The translations under genes were made by a program, and so were the position numbers. The notes under the pieces are model-generated. The model had not been told where the DNA came from. It did no database searches and saw nothing but the letters and a program-made list of their open reading frames with translations. This document shows positions 26,403 through 36,000 of a DNA stretch of 64,000 bases, piece after piece. Position 1 is the first letter of the stretch. Every line of letters starts with the position of its first letter. The DNA is taken from contig DAONJS010000007.1 in NCBI GenBank assembly GCA_035405785.1, positions 62,001 through 126,000 of the forward strand, written 5' to 3'. Origin of the DNA: BPGX01 sp035405785 (GTDB lineage: Bacteria; Bacteroidota; Bacteroidia; B-17B0; Aurantibacillaceae).

Positions 26403-27704
26403 TTAAGTATTTTCTGTCCATTTTAATCTGTCAGCATTTGAAAATTGCCAGGGTGCACCATTATTTTCAATATTTGATAACATAGCATTCAAAGAACTTG
26501 GTGCTTTACTTTGTTCTAAAATTAAATTATATCTCAATTCCATAATAATGGCTAATGGATTGATATTAACAGGACATTCTTCAGCACAAGCATTACAAGT
26601 ATTGCAAGCCCAAATTTCTTCTTCTGAAATGTAAGAAAATAAATTTTTACCATCGTCAACAAATTTTTTATTGACATCAATGTTTTTTCCTACTTCTTCT
26701 AATCTATCTCTAACACTCATCATTATTTTACGAGGAGAAAGTTTTTTTCCAGTTGTATTTTGTGGACAAACAGAAGTACACCTTCCACATTCAGTACATG
26801 TATATGCTTCTAATAATTGTTTCCAACTCAAATCAAATACATCTTTTGCCCCAAAGGTCATTTCTGAATTTGGATCAGTAGAAGGTATGTAATTTGGATC
26901 AAAATTAGGAGCCACTACATCTGTAACTTCTTTGAGTGTTCTGAATTTTCCAAGTGGTTTATTGGGCTCATAAAAATAAGTGTTTGGAAATGCAAGTATG
27001 ATGTGTAAATGTTTAGAAATAGGTAAATAATTAAGAAAAACTAAAATCCCAATAATATGAATCCACCAGAAAGTTCTTTCAATTAAAATTAATTTTTCAG
27101 TAGAAAAATTTTGTAATAACGGAATAAAGAATGAAGATACTGGAAAAGCCCCAGCAGAGATATAATGTTCAATTTGACGAGTTTGTAAAATTTTATCAGA
27201 AGCATTGGATAACATTAAAGCTGTCATTAATATCATTTCCATAATTAAAATAAAATTAGCATCTTTGAATGGAAATCCAATTAAATCAGGATGAGCAAAT
27301 CTTTTAAGTTTTAAAACATTTCTTCTTATCCAAAAAATAACAACACTTACAAAAACCAGTAAAGCCAATATTTCAAAAAATCCTATTAGAAAATCATAGA
27401 AACTTCCAAATACAGCAAACATTCTGTGTGTTCCAAAAATACCATCTAAAATAATTTCTAACACTTCAATATTGATTAAAATAAAACCAGCATATACAAA
27501 GATATGTAATATACCAGCAACGGGGCGAGTAATCATTTTACTTTGTCCCAGTGCCACACGAATCATATTAGACAATCGTTCTTCGGGGGAAGATTCAAAA
27601 GTTACATCTTTCCCTAATAAGATATTTCTGCGAATTTTTTTTGCATTGAATGTAAATAAGCCAATTGCAGTAATTAGTAAAACAATAAATATTATGCTCG
27701 CCAT
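26403..27704 (-). CDS. Membrane-bound (Fe-S)-binding oxidoreductase, heterodisulfide-reductase related
   Basis: The 433-residue protein has an N-terminal membrane portion with about five helices, similar to nitrate-reductase gamma-like cytochrome domains (ITRPVAGILHIFVYAGFILIN; FWWIHIIGILVFL with His in helices), and a C-terminal bis-[4Fe-4S] ferredoxin domain with CTECGRCTSVCP and CNTCNACAEECP. Such proteins pass electrons between the quinone pool and a CCG-domain partner subunit. In many Bacteroidota the CCG partner gene follows directly; here a T9SS cargo gene follows instead, so the partner is missing or elsewhere. It lies 38 bp downstream of the MCE gene. Confidence 0.82.
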   Translation of the reverse strand: MASIIFIVLLITAIGLFTFNAKKIRRNILLGKDVTFESSPEERLSNMIRVALGQSKMITRPVAGILHIFVYAGFILINIEVLEIILDGIFGTHRMFAVFGSFYDFLIGFFEILALLVFVSVVIFWIRRNVLKLKRFAHPDLIGFPFKDANFILIMEMILMTALMLSNASDKILQTRQIEHYISAGAFPVSSFFIPLLQNFSTEKLILIERTFWWIHIIGILVFLNYLPISKHLHIILAFPNTYFYEPNKPLGKFRTLKEVTDVVAPNFDPNYIPSTDPNSEMTFGAKDVFDLSWKQLLEAYTCTECGRCTSVCPQNTTGKKLSPRKIMMSVRDRLEEVGKNIDVNKKFVDDGKNLFSYISEEEIWACNTCNACAEECPVNINPLAIIMELRYNLILEQSKAPSSLNAMLSNIENNGAPWQFSNADRLKWTENT

Positions 27705-27742
27705 AAATTAGTTTTGAGTTTTGGGGATTTGATTAAAATATT

Positions 27743-28702
27743 TTAATTTTTAATTTTTTCCTTTTTGCCAAATAATGAAAAATGTACGTATCTTTTTGGA
27801 TGATCTTTTAAATCACCTAATAATTTTTCAAGATTAGCAAGAGATTTATTGAGATTGTTATATACTGAATCATTTTTTGCTAATTTACCTAATGTACCTT
27901 TACCTTCGTTGATATTGGCTAAAAGAGTTTTGGTTTCTGTAAGCGTTTTATTTAAATCTTTTATAGTGTTTTTAATAGGAGCATTGGCTAAACTATCAGA
28001 GAGTTGATTTAGATTTTTTGTAATAGCAGGTAAATTTTTATCCAGTGTGGTGAGAATAGAATTAAGTTTAGAAATAATTAAAGAAATTTTTTCTGCATCT
28101 TGTTCAAAAGTTTTTGCTGTGCGTTCTAAACTGAGTATGGCTTTTCTGGTGCTTTCAAGAGAATGAATGATATTTTCTCGTGAAGTTTTATTTAAAACAT
28201 AAGTTACTATAGTAGCCACACTATCAATAGATCCGACTAAATTTTCAATCTTTGCCTGTAATGGTGCTAATCTTTTATCTACTGCTTCTTTTAATCCCTG
28301 TTCTGCTTCAGATAAAAGTGTATCATTATCGGCAGCTAAATCTTTGCTGTTTCCATATTCAATTTCAATAGCTTTTGAACCTAAAAGGTCGGTGCTAATA
28401 ACACGTGCAACAGAATTTTTTGGTACTTCTAATTTTTCTGTAATAAGCATTCTCACTAATACTTCATATTTTCCGTGTCTTCTGATAAGAGAAATTTTAT
28501 TTACTGTACCTACTTTATATCCATTCACTAAAACGGGGTTAGCTTCAATTAAATTATCTAATCTTGGATATGTTGCATATAAAATTGTTTTTCTTGAAAA
28601 CATTTCTACGCCCTTTAGAAATTTTATTCCCCAATATAAACAGGCAATAGCAAAGACAACTACAAAAGCAATAAGATATTCTTTTTTTAAATTAAATTTC
28701 AT
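27743..28702 (-). CDS. MlaD-family (MCE domain) protein
   Basis: The 319-residue protein has one N-terminal membrane helix (EYLIAFVVVFAIACLYWGI), an MCE domain (about 38-115: TILYATYPRLDNLIEANPVLVNGYKVGTV begins it, with VARVISTDLLGSKAIEIEYG closing it) and a long C-terminal helical region rich in heptad-like Leu/Ile (KNLNQLSDSLANAP, NLNKSLANLEKLLGD). MCE proteins form hexameric rings that carry phospholipid between inner and outer membranes, as MlaD does with the MlaFEB ABC transporter. No MlaE or MlaF gene is nearby. The ATG at 28702 is preceded by TACTTTTG, a good -7 box, at 28730-28723. Confidence 0.88.
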   Translation of the reverse strand: MKFNLKKEYLIAFVVVFAIACLYWGIKFLKGVEMFSRKTILYATYPRLDNLIEANPVLVNGYKVGTVNKISLIRRHGKYEVLVRMLITEKLEVPKNSVARVISTDLLGSKAIEIEYGNSKDLAADNDTLLSEAEQGLKEAVDKRLAPLQAKIENLVGSIDSVATIVTYVLNKTSRENIIHSLESTRKAILSLERTAKTFEQDAEKISLIISKLNSILTTLDKNLPAITKNLNQLSDSLANAPIKNTIKDLNKTLTETKTLLANINEGKGTLGKLAKNDSVYNNLNKSLANLEKLLGDLKDHPKRYVHFSLFGKKEKIKN

Positions 28703-28743
28703 TTTACAATTTTAATTGCTCGCAAAAGTAATAAAAATAAATT

Positions 28744-28788
28744 TGTTACTATTCAGGTTTATTACTTAAAAATCGTGTTACTATTCAG
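28744..28788. repeat. Thirteen-bp direct repeat upstream of the MCE gene
   Basis: The sequence TGTTACTATTCAG occurs at 28744-28756 and again, identical, at 28776-28788, 32 bp apart start to start (about three helical turns). It lies 42-86 bp upstream of the MCE start codon and just upstream of a -7 promoter box, where an activator might bind. It also resembles a diverged TTCACTA heptad, so it may instead be repeat debris. Confidence 0.45.
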
Positions 28789-28889
28789 TCATTCAAAGTA
28801 ATTATCAAGATTCATTTCTCGCAAAGCTAGCAAAGTATAAGAATACCAAGCATGCAAATATTTTCAAAAATTTTTAGTTATGAGTTTTA

Positions 28890-28980
28890 CCGTCATTACG
28901 AGCGAAGCGAAGTAATCGCAAAAGTATTATTCACATAACAATTACGATATTGCTTTGGACTTATGCCATTGAAATGACGA
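28890..28980. repeat. Degenerate REP-like inverted-repeat element
   Basis: The segment opens with CGTCATTACGAGCGAAGCGAAG and closes with GAAATGACG, the terminal pattern of the element at 18639-18765, with an internal ATTGCTTTGGAC segment in place of ATTGCTTCGCTT. The 382-bp interval 28703-29084 holds this, the direct repeat above and the heptad arrays below, and no gene. Confidence 0.6.
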
Positions 28981-28984
28981 CAAA

Positions 28985-29084
<100 letters not shown>

Positions 29085-29087
<3 letters not shown>

Positions 29088-30509
29088 TTTTCCCTTTCCT
29101 TGAATGACAACTAAAATGGTATGTATTAAAATTTTTAAATCAAGCAAAACGGACATGTTTTTTAAATATAAAATATCATATTTCATTCTTTCAACCATTT
29201 GATCTACATTTTCAGCATAACCATATTTTACTTGTCCCCATGATGTAATTCCCGGCTTAATTTTATGTAACAATTTGTAGTGTGGGGCTTTTTGTATTAT
29301 TTGCTGGATATAGTATTCTCTTTCAGGTCTTGGGCCTACAATACTCATTTCACCTTTTAATACATTAAAAAATTGTGGTAATTCATCTAATCTTGTTTTT
29401 CTTAAAAATCTGCCAAATTTTGTAACCCTTGGATCATTTTCGGATGATAATGCAGGACCATTTTTTTCCGCATCTACATACATAGTACGAAATTTATATA
29501 TGTAAAATTTTTTTCCATTTTTGCCTATTCTTTCTTGCTTAAAAATGATTGGGCCTTTTGAAGAACATTTTACAAGAATAGATAAAATCAAATACAACCA
29601 ACTAAAACAAATGATGATAAATAAAGATAAAACAATATCAAAAAATCTTTTCATTGAAACTTGCCATTGTTTCATTGGTACAATTTCTAAAGTAATAAGT
29701 GGTAATGATTCTACAGCATCTAATTTTACCTGACCAGTAAGTAAATCATAAGTATCTGGCACTAAATGAATATGTAAATCTAAATAGTATAATTCATTAA
29801 TAATTTCATTGAGTTTGTCGTGTTCATTTGTTTCTATAGCAACAATAACTTCTTCAATTTGATATTGATGAATGATTTGAATGATGTCTTTAAATTCTCC
29901 TAAATGTGGAATTATTTTTTTTAATTCTTCAGAAAATCCATTTTTACCTTCTAAATGAATAAATCCTTTTATACCAAAACCTATGCCTTTCTTTAAATGA
30001 AGTATTTCTTTTACTATTTCTAATGCTTTTTGATTGCTTCCAATGATAATTGTTGGAAATTCCCATTCTCTTAATTTGATTTTTTTATTGATGTAAGAAG
30101 AAAATATAAATCTTGTAGTGGCTGTAATTCCAAAATGAAAAATGAATAAAAATAAAACTGATTTGTAGTAAAACTTATAATTTGCAACATAATCATCCAA
30201 TAATAAATTGAAAAATAACAAAATCGTTCCAAAAATAGAAGCAAATAAAATTTGATACATCTCATTAACACGAGATCGGCGAAATACATCATTGTAATGC
30301 CCAGACAAATAATATAATAATAACCAAAATAAGGGAACTAATATAACACCTATCCAGTATTGTTTATCAAACAACACTTGTGGTTCAACATAAGTTTTAA
30401 AGTAGTCAATATTATATTTTCTATATACATAAAACAATGTCCATGCTAATGCGGCAGAAAAAAAATCAAGTAAGATATTAATTATAGTAAATTTTTTTCT
30501 ATCCATCAA
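29085..30509 (-). CDS. Exopolysaccharide polyprenyl glycosylphosphotransferase (WcaJ-like initiating enzyme)
   Basis: The 474-residue membrane protein has four N-terminal helices, a CoA-binding-like central domain (TIIIGSNQKALEIV, IKGFIHLEGK), a fifth helix after MKRFFDIVLSLF, and a C-terminal bacterial sugar transferase domain with the conserved pieces KFRTM, KTRLDELPQFFNVLKGEMS and VGPRPE. It transfers a hexose-1-phosphate from a UDP-sugar to undecaprenyl phosphate, the first committed step of capsule or exopolysaccharide synthesis. The start overlaps the preceding lipoprotein gene by 4 bp. The C terminus ends GKGK directly in a heptad repeat array that provides the stop. Confidence 0.9.
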
Positions 30510-31393
30510 TAACTGATTAGTTTGATATTATCCATTAAAATTTCTGCTTGAGAAACAGATGATTCTTTTGTTACTTTGAAATAAATTCCAATATTGTTAT
30601 TGGTTGATGTTCCACCCATCAGTGATAAATAGGGTGTCAAATCTAAATATATTTTATTCCATTCTCCATTAGTAGAAACCAATGTAATTACCGATTTCAC
30701 AAGCACGCCACTGTATAAGCCAATTTCAAATGATTGATTACATTTATAATTAAGTTCTAAATAAGTTGCATCATAAGAGAGTGTGTAAGTATTTGCTGAA
30801 ACTAAATAAGCATAAGGTCTATTGGCGTCAGTAACAATTTTCATACATTTATTTCCTTCAAAAACATCTGCAGAAGGATTTACACTTTTGTCCAAAATAA
30901 TTAAATTTGTATCAGAACCCGTGCCTTTTACAATCGTTATTCCACCTATGCCTCCAAAGTTTTCAAAATCTTCCATCCATTTAAAATTAATTCCAGATTT
31001 GTAATTAAAACTTAATGATCTGTATAATATCTGATTTTCATTGGCAGTAGTATCTATTTCAATAGGTGCATAGAATGGATAAATGATTCGTAAAGCCGAT
31101 AAACCGTCTTTTCTAATGCCTGCAAACATTTTTATTCTTGCGGGTTGAGATGTGATGGGTATATTTCTTCCAATAGGATAAACTCCTTTGAACTGTCCAT
31201 TTTCATAAATCCATATTTCTGTAATTTTGTGATTTGTTGTGCCTTGACCACTTACAGTATAAACGCTTACTGAAGGAATATTTAAGTAAAATGGAACTGG
31301 TGCTTTTAATTTTGATTTATTACAATGAGTATTAAATATAAAAATTAAGATTATCCCTAAAAAGAAAAATATAAGTGAAAAGATTTTTTTCAT
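30506..31393 (-). CDS. Putative lipoprotein of a polysaccharide operon
   Basis: The 295-residue protein has an N-terminal hydrophobic stretch (IFSLIFFFLGIILIFIF) then NTHCNKSK, a possible though non-canonical lipoprotein cysteine. The mature part is beta-rich: a first domain (YLNIPSVSVYTV to about residue 120) and a second carbohydrate-binding-like sandwich (FKWMEDFENFGG, CMKIVTDANRPYAYLVS, LELNYKCNQSFEIGLYS, ILMDNIKLIS). I do not recognise a named family. It overlaps its neighbours on both sides (TGATG with the oxidoreductase, 4 bp with the initiating transferase), so it is firmly in the same operon and may bind the glycan made by it. Confidence 0.65.
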   Translation of the reverse strand: MKKIFSLIFFFLGIILIFIFNTHCNKSKLKAPVPFYLNIPSVSVYTVSGQGTTNHKITEIWIYENGQFKGVYPIGRNIPITSQPARIKMFAGIRKDGLSALRIIYPFYAPIEIDTTANENQILYRSLSFNYKSGINFKWMEDFENFGGIGGITIVKGTGSDTNLIILDKSVNPSADVFEGNKCMKIVTDANRPYAYLVSANTYTLSYDATYLELNYKCNQSFEIGLYSGVLVKSVITLVSTNGEWNKIYLDLTPYLSLMGGTSTNNNIGIYFKVTKESSVSQAEILMDNIKLISY

Positions 31394-32394
31394 CAGAGTG
31401 AATTATGAAGGGCTAATTTGTTTTTTGAAATGATATTTTCTATTTGATAAGCAACATCTAATACATTTATAGCATCATCAATACTAACAATTGGCTTCAT
31501 ACCCTTGTTTATACTATTGATAAACGATTTTAATTCTTCTTTTATTGCATTGGATTGAAAAATTTCGGGCTTTTCAATAATAATTTCTTTGTCTGTCATT
31601 CCATTACCATGGGAAAGTAATAATGCATCTTCTGGAGTATTTTCATCTATATTTTTGATATGAACAATTTCTGATTTTTTTTCTAATAAATCTATTGATA
31701 TGTATGCATTCTTTTGAAATACTCTGAATTTTCTCATATTTTTCAATGATAATCTGCTTGTGGTGATATTAGCCACACTTCCGTTTTCAAACTCTATTCT
31801 GACATTGGCTATATCAGTAGATGGACTTACAATTTCAATACCATTTGCATAAATGTTTTTAATTTTATTAGGTTGAATATTCAATATCAAGTCAAGGTCG
31901 TGTATCATTAAATCAAGTGTAACTGACACATCTGTTCCGCGGGGATTATATATTGCTAAACGATGAACTTCAATAAACAAAGGCAGGTCAATAAATTTTC
32001 TAGTTGCTACAAATGCAGGATTAAATCTTTCAACATGCCCCACTTGAATAACTACATTTTTTTTAAAAGATAATTCTTTTAATGCTTTGGCTTGTTCAAC
32101 TGTTTTAGTAACTGGTTTTTCTATAAAAACATGTTTATTATTTAAAATAGATTTTTTAGCAATTTCAAAATGTGTGTCTCCTGGTGTTACAATATCAATT
32201 ACATCACTATCACTTATCAAATCATCTATTGAATTATACGCATTTACAGCATATTCATTTGAAACTTTTTCTAATTCATTTTTATTGATGTCAAATATAC
32301 CAATACTTTTTATGTATCCTTCTTTTTGTAATTCCAGTAAGAGTTTAAGATGAATTTTTCCTAAATAGCCAATACCTGCTAAACCAATTTTCAT
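31393..32394 (-). CDS. Gfo/Idh/MocA-family oxidoreductase
   Basis: This is a 333-residue cytoplasmic NAD(P)-dependent enzyme. The Rossmann fold starts KIGLAGIGYLGKIHLKLL (G-x-G-x-x-G) and the family motif EKPVTKT is present; the C-terminal domain has the catalytic-region HDLDLIL. Relatives oxidise or isomerise sugars, often UDP-N-acetyl sugars such as UDP-GlcNAcA in surface polysaccharide pathways. As first gene of the operon with a putative lipoprotein and an initiating glycosylphosphotransferase, a nucleotide-sugar role is likely but inferred. No start ambiguity: the ATG directly precedes the KIGLAG strand. Confidence 0.87.
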   Translation of the reverse strand: MKIGLAGIGYLGKIHLKLLLELQKEGYIKSIGIFDINKNELEKVSNEYAVNAYNSIDDLISDSDVIDIVTPGDTHFEIAKKSILNNKHVFIEKPVTKTVEQAKALKELSFKKNVVIQVGHVERFNPAFVATRKFIDLPLFIEVHRLAIYNPRGTDVSVTLDLMIHDLDLILNIQPNKIKNIYANGIEIVSPSTDIANVRIEFENGSVANITTSRLSLKNMRKFRVFQKNAYISIDLLEKKSEIVHIKNIDENTPEDALLLSHGNGMTDKEIIIEKPEIFQSNAIKEELKSFINSINKGMKPIVSIDDAINVLDVAYQIENIISKNKLALHNSL

Positions 32395-32460
32395 TGAAAA
32401 ATTTTTTGAAGTGGCTAATGTATGAAAATACTTATTTAATTTTAATTTTGAAATATATAC

Positions 32461-32490
32461 AAAAATAAAAAAGGGGGCAAAAGCCCCCTG
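32461..32490 (-). terminator. Rho-independent terminator of rplS
   Basis: A perfect 7-bp GC-rich stem (AGGGGGC, loop of four, GCCCCCT; 32472-32489) is followed on the minus strand by a run of mostly T (32471-32461). It lies 9 bp after the rplS stop. Confidence 0.9.
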
Positions 32491-32498
32491 AATTTTAA

Positions 32499-32891
32499 TT
32501 ATTGAGCGGCAACCTCCGCTGCTTCTTTTGAAGATTTACCGAAACTTAATTTTTCTTTAATTCTAGCAGACTTACCACTTAAATTTCTGATGTAGTAAAT
32601 TCTTGCTCTACGAACTTTACCTCTCTTAACAATATCAATTTTTTCAATAAAAGGTGAGTTGTATGGGAAAATTCTCTCTACACCAACACCATGTGAAATT
32701 TTTCTAACAGTAAAAGTTCTTGTTGCATTTTCATTTTTAATTTGAATAACAACACCAGTAAAATTTTGAACTCTTTCTTTATCACCTTCTTTGATTTTAT
32801 AATGTACAGTGATAGTATCTCCTGCCTTAAAATCTGGATGCTTTACATTGAAAGTTAATTCTTTTTTAATTTCTTCTAATAAACTTGACAT
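32499..32891 (-). CDS. rplS: Large-subunit ribosomal protein bL19
   Basis: The 130-residue protein matches bL19: DFKAGDTITVHYKIKEGDKERVQ, FTGVVIQIKN, the RTFTVRKISHGVGVERIFP core and the basic RRARIYYIRNLSGKSARIKEKL end. bL19 sits at the interface between the ribosomal subunits. An extra Ala/Glu/Ser-rich tail follows (SKEAAEVAAQ). The frame is open eight codons further upstream, but the ATG at 32891 starts the conserved N terminus and the earlier one lies inside the promoter. It has its own promoter and terminator, so it is monocistronic. Confidence 0.96.
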   Translation of the reverse strand: MSSLLEEIKKELTFNVKHPDFKAGDTITVHYKIKEGDKERVQNFTGVVIQIKNENATRTFTVRKISHGVGVERIFPYNSPFIEKIDIVKRGKVRRARIYYIRNLSGKSARIKEKLSFGKSSKEAAEVAAQ

Positions 32892-32912
32892 ATCTTTATT
32901 ATTTAGGGGGTG

Positions 32913-32945
32913 CAAATATACATAAATTCTTTTTAATTCTCCAAA
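32913..32945 (-). promoter_or_regulatory. Bacteroidota-type promoter of rplS
   Basis: On the minus strand TTTG (32945-32942) and TATATTTG (32920-32913) are separated by 21 bp, an exact fit to the phylum consensus. The predicted transcript starts near 32909, about 18 bases before the ATG, which rules out the longer reading frame. Confidence 0.68.
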
Positions 32946-32963
32946 TATTTCTTAATTATTATT

Positions 32964-32998
32964 TAAAAAAATATCACCCGCCAAAAGGCAGGTGATAT
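32964..32998 (-). terminator. Terminator of the type B T9SS protein gene
   Basis: An 11-bp stem (32972-32982 with 32987-32997, one C-A mismatch) around an AAAA loop is followed on the minus strand by a T-run (32970-32964). It lies 30 bp after the stop of the large gene. Confidence 0.85.
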
Positions 32999-33026
32999 AA
33001 GTGGTCAGTAATGATTTTTTATTCAA

Positions 33027-36000
33027 TTATCTTACAAGGGTAATATAACCTTCTTTTTTGTATTCTTTTCCGTCTTTACCTGTGGCTTTAATAGTATAGA
33101 AGTAAGTTCCTGCAGGAGCATCTTTTCCTCCTTTAGTTTTTCCATCCCACTGGATATTACCTTTATCAGTACTTACATTATACATTTCAGCTCCCCATCT
33201 GTCAAAAATAATACAATTTATATCTGTCAGGTTTGCTGTGTGTAAAATAAAGTAATCATTTACACCATCCCCATTGGGTGTAAAGATATTGGGTACTTCC
33301 AGATCCGATGGAATATCTACTTTTATGACTTTGTATGCGGTATCAACACAATTACCATTTTTAATTATCATTGTAACAGTATATGTACCGGGTGCATTGT
33401 AAGTAGTAGATGTGCCGGGTAAAGTTACACTTGGGTTAGCCGTTGTAATGACTGTTCCACCATTTCCAAATGACCAATAGTAAGTTAAGTTTGATGGATT
33501 TCCAAAACTACTATTATTGGTGAAGGCCACATCAAGTGGTGCAAAGCCCTCAGAAGGATTAGGAGTAAAGTCAGCATTAACAGTACCATTTACAACAGTA
33601 ACATAATTTTGAGAAGCACAACCTGTTGTAGTATTGGTAATAACAACTATATACTGACCACTATGAGTTACTGTGGGAGAATATCCAGTAATTGGAGTAA
33701 TTGTTGAGCCTGGAGGTCCATCCCATACATAAGTAATATTAGTACTTGGAGTTGTTCCGGCCTGAATAGTTGTTACTGTAGAACCACATTGTATAGTATA
33801 AGGACCTACCGCTGTTGTAGCTGGTGGAGTAGTATTACTACCTACTAAAACATTAGTGCAAGTTGTGCAACCATTACTATTTCTAGTTACACAAATTGTA
33901 TAGGTTCCGGCACTATAATAAGTAACAGGATTATTCAAATTATTGGTTTCTGTTGGTGCTGGTGTTGTCCAAGTAAATGTTAATGGATCTCCTATTGGAT
34001 TAGGTGTAAATTGTAATGTAGCTTGTAAATCTTTACAGGTTAAGGCAGTTGGTGTAGCTTTTGCTGTTAGTCCCAATGGCTGTTTGTTTTGAAACATTGT
34101 TACCGGTATTTTTGTTTTGCAGCCATTTGATGGATTTGTTATCTCTACTGTGTATGTGCCTATCGTTGTTTGACTAATGTTTGTAGTACTATTCACTGAT
34201 AATGTTTGTTGTGGCACTGTACCCGGTGTATACCAAATATATGTTACTCCACTTACAGGCGATGTCCCTGTAATTACCGCTGTGGAATATGTACAAGTCA
34301 ATGTGTTCGTTGGTACATTCAAAGTATATCCACCTGCGGGTCTTAAAGTATCCATTCCAATAGTTACCGTTTGACATATTGTACATCCACCAGGAGCCGG
34401 GTCATAAGCACAGCCAATATAATTACCAGGAGTGTTAAATGTAAATGTGTTATTAGTACTTAAAGTACTTGTACCATTTGACCAATATACCTGTGGGGCA
34501 CCTCCGCCTGCTGCTTGTGTAGCATTGATAGTAAGTGTTACTGTATTTGGATTACATTTGATATTGAAATTATTATTTGTTGCTGTTAATGTCATCGTTG
34601 GTGCCGCTGTTGATTGCGTAGCCGCTACCGTATATGTATTGCTACAGCCATTGGCTATATTAGTGGCAACAAAAGTGTATGTTCCCGCAAAACCAGGCGT
34701 CAGTAAATTACCCGACAATACACCGCCTCCCGGTTGTAGCCAAGAATAGATAACATTTGCTGTTGGTGTTGAACTTCCTGTAAATGTTCCTGCTGTACCA
34801 TTACAAGGTATATTGATAGAATTTGGTGTTACTGTAACTGATGGCACAGAAGTATAAACACCTACTGCAAATGTATTGGTGGTAATACAACCACTATTTG
34901 CATCTTGAGCAAAAACGGTATATGTTCCAGATGAAGAAACGGTATAAGGATTCCCTGCAAATGTCCCACTGGAAATACTTGTAAAAGTATAACTTGGAGA
35001 GGCATTTGTATTAGTACTTACAGCAGTAGCACTAACTGTTGGTTGATAACAAGTAAGGGTATCATCTGACAGTGAAATACTAAATGTTGGAATCACTGGT
35101 GCAGGGTTTATTGAAAAAATCTGTGTTGCTGTACATCCCACGCTATCTCTGACAGTAACTGTATAATTACCAGCGGCTAAACCCGAAGCAGAAAAGGTAT
35201 TTGCACTTGTTTGTGCGGTGCTTGTAGGTGCAGGCGTCCAGTTAATAGAAAAAGAACCACTACCTAAAGATGCTGTTGCTGTACATGCTGATAATGAGTT
35301 TGTACAAGATGGTTGAATAGGTGTAACTTGTAGTGCAGGTGCTGGTGAGTTGATTACAGTAATAGTTCTTGTTATAGGAGAACAAGCACCTGGAGGGTTC
35401 ATAGTAAGTGTATAATTTCCAATTAAATTAGTTACAACAGCTTGAGTAGTTTGAGTAGGGAAACCAGCAGGTCCTTGCCATGTATATGGACCTAAACCAG
35501 GAGGTGCAGTTAGGGTAGCACTGGTGTAACCACACATAGAAGCAGTAATGGTAGGAGATCCTGCAGGATAGGTATTTACAGTGGCTCCGTTGTCAGTTGT
35601 AATATCCATAGGAGAACATAATGCATCAAAAAATGCATAACCATAGTGTCCTGATAAAGTACAATCACCTACAGTAATGTCTATAGTGATACAAGAACCA
35701 ATAAATGGTGTAAGATCTGCAGAACTTACAATCCAGTTTGGAGTATAAGATAATCCTCCAGAATTTACCCAGCCAGAAAAAGTAGCTGAACAGCCAGTTG
35801 AAGGCGGTACTATGCTAAATGTTGGACAAGTTGTAGGAGTAGGAGGACCAGTACAATTAGATGATACGCTAAAAGTAATTTTTACATAAGGTTGGTCACA
35901 ACATGAATGACCAGGATTTTGAAGAACAGCCATAAAAGCAAACTGGAATAATGAATTAGAGGGGGTTACAGCAAATGTTTTTGAAATTCTTACTGCTTTT

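Noticed and set aside
28344..28715. 123-codon plus-strand frame opposite the MCE gene
   Set aside because: Shadow of the MCE gene; its end runs into the promoter region and it shows no domain.
32892..32915. Longer rplS start at 32915
   Set aside because: It would place the start codon inside the -7 promoter box, and the extra residues are not conserved in bL19.
34432..34749. 105-codon plus-strand frame in the giant T9SS gene
   Set aside because: Arises from Thr/Val-rich repeats of the real gene on the other strand.
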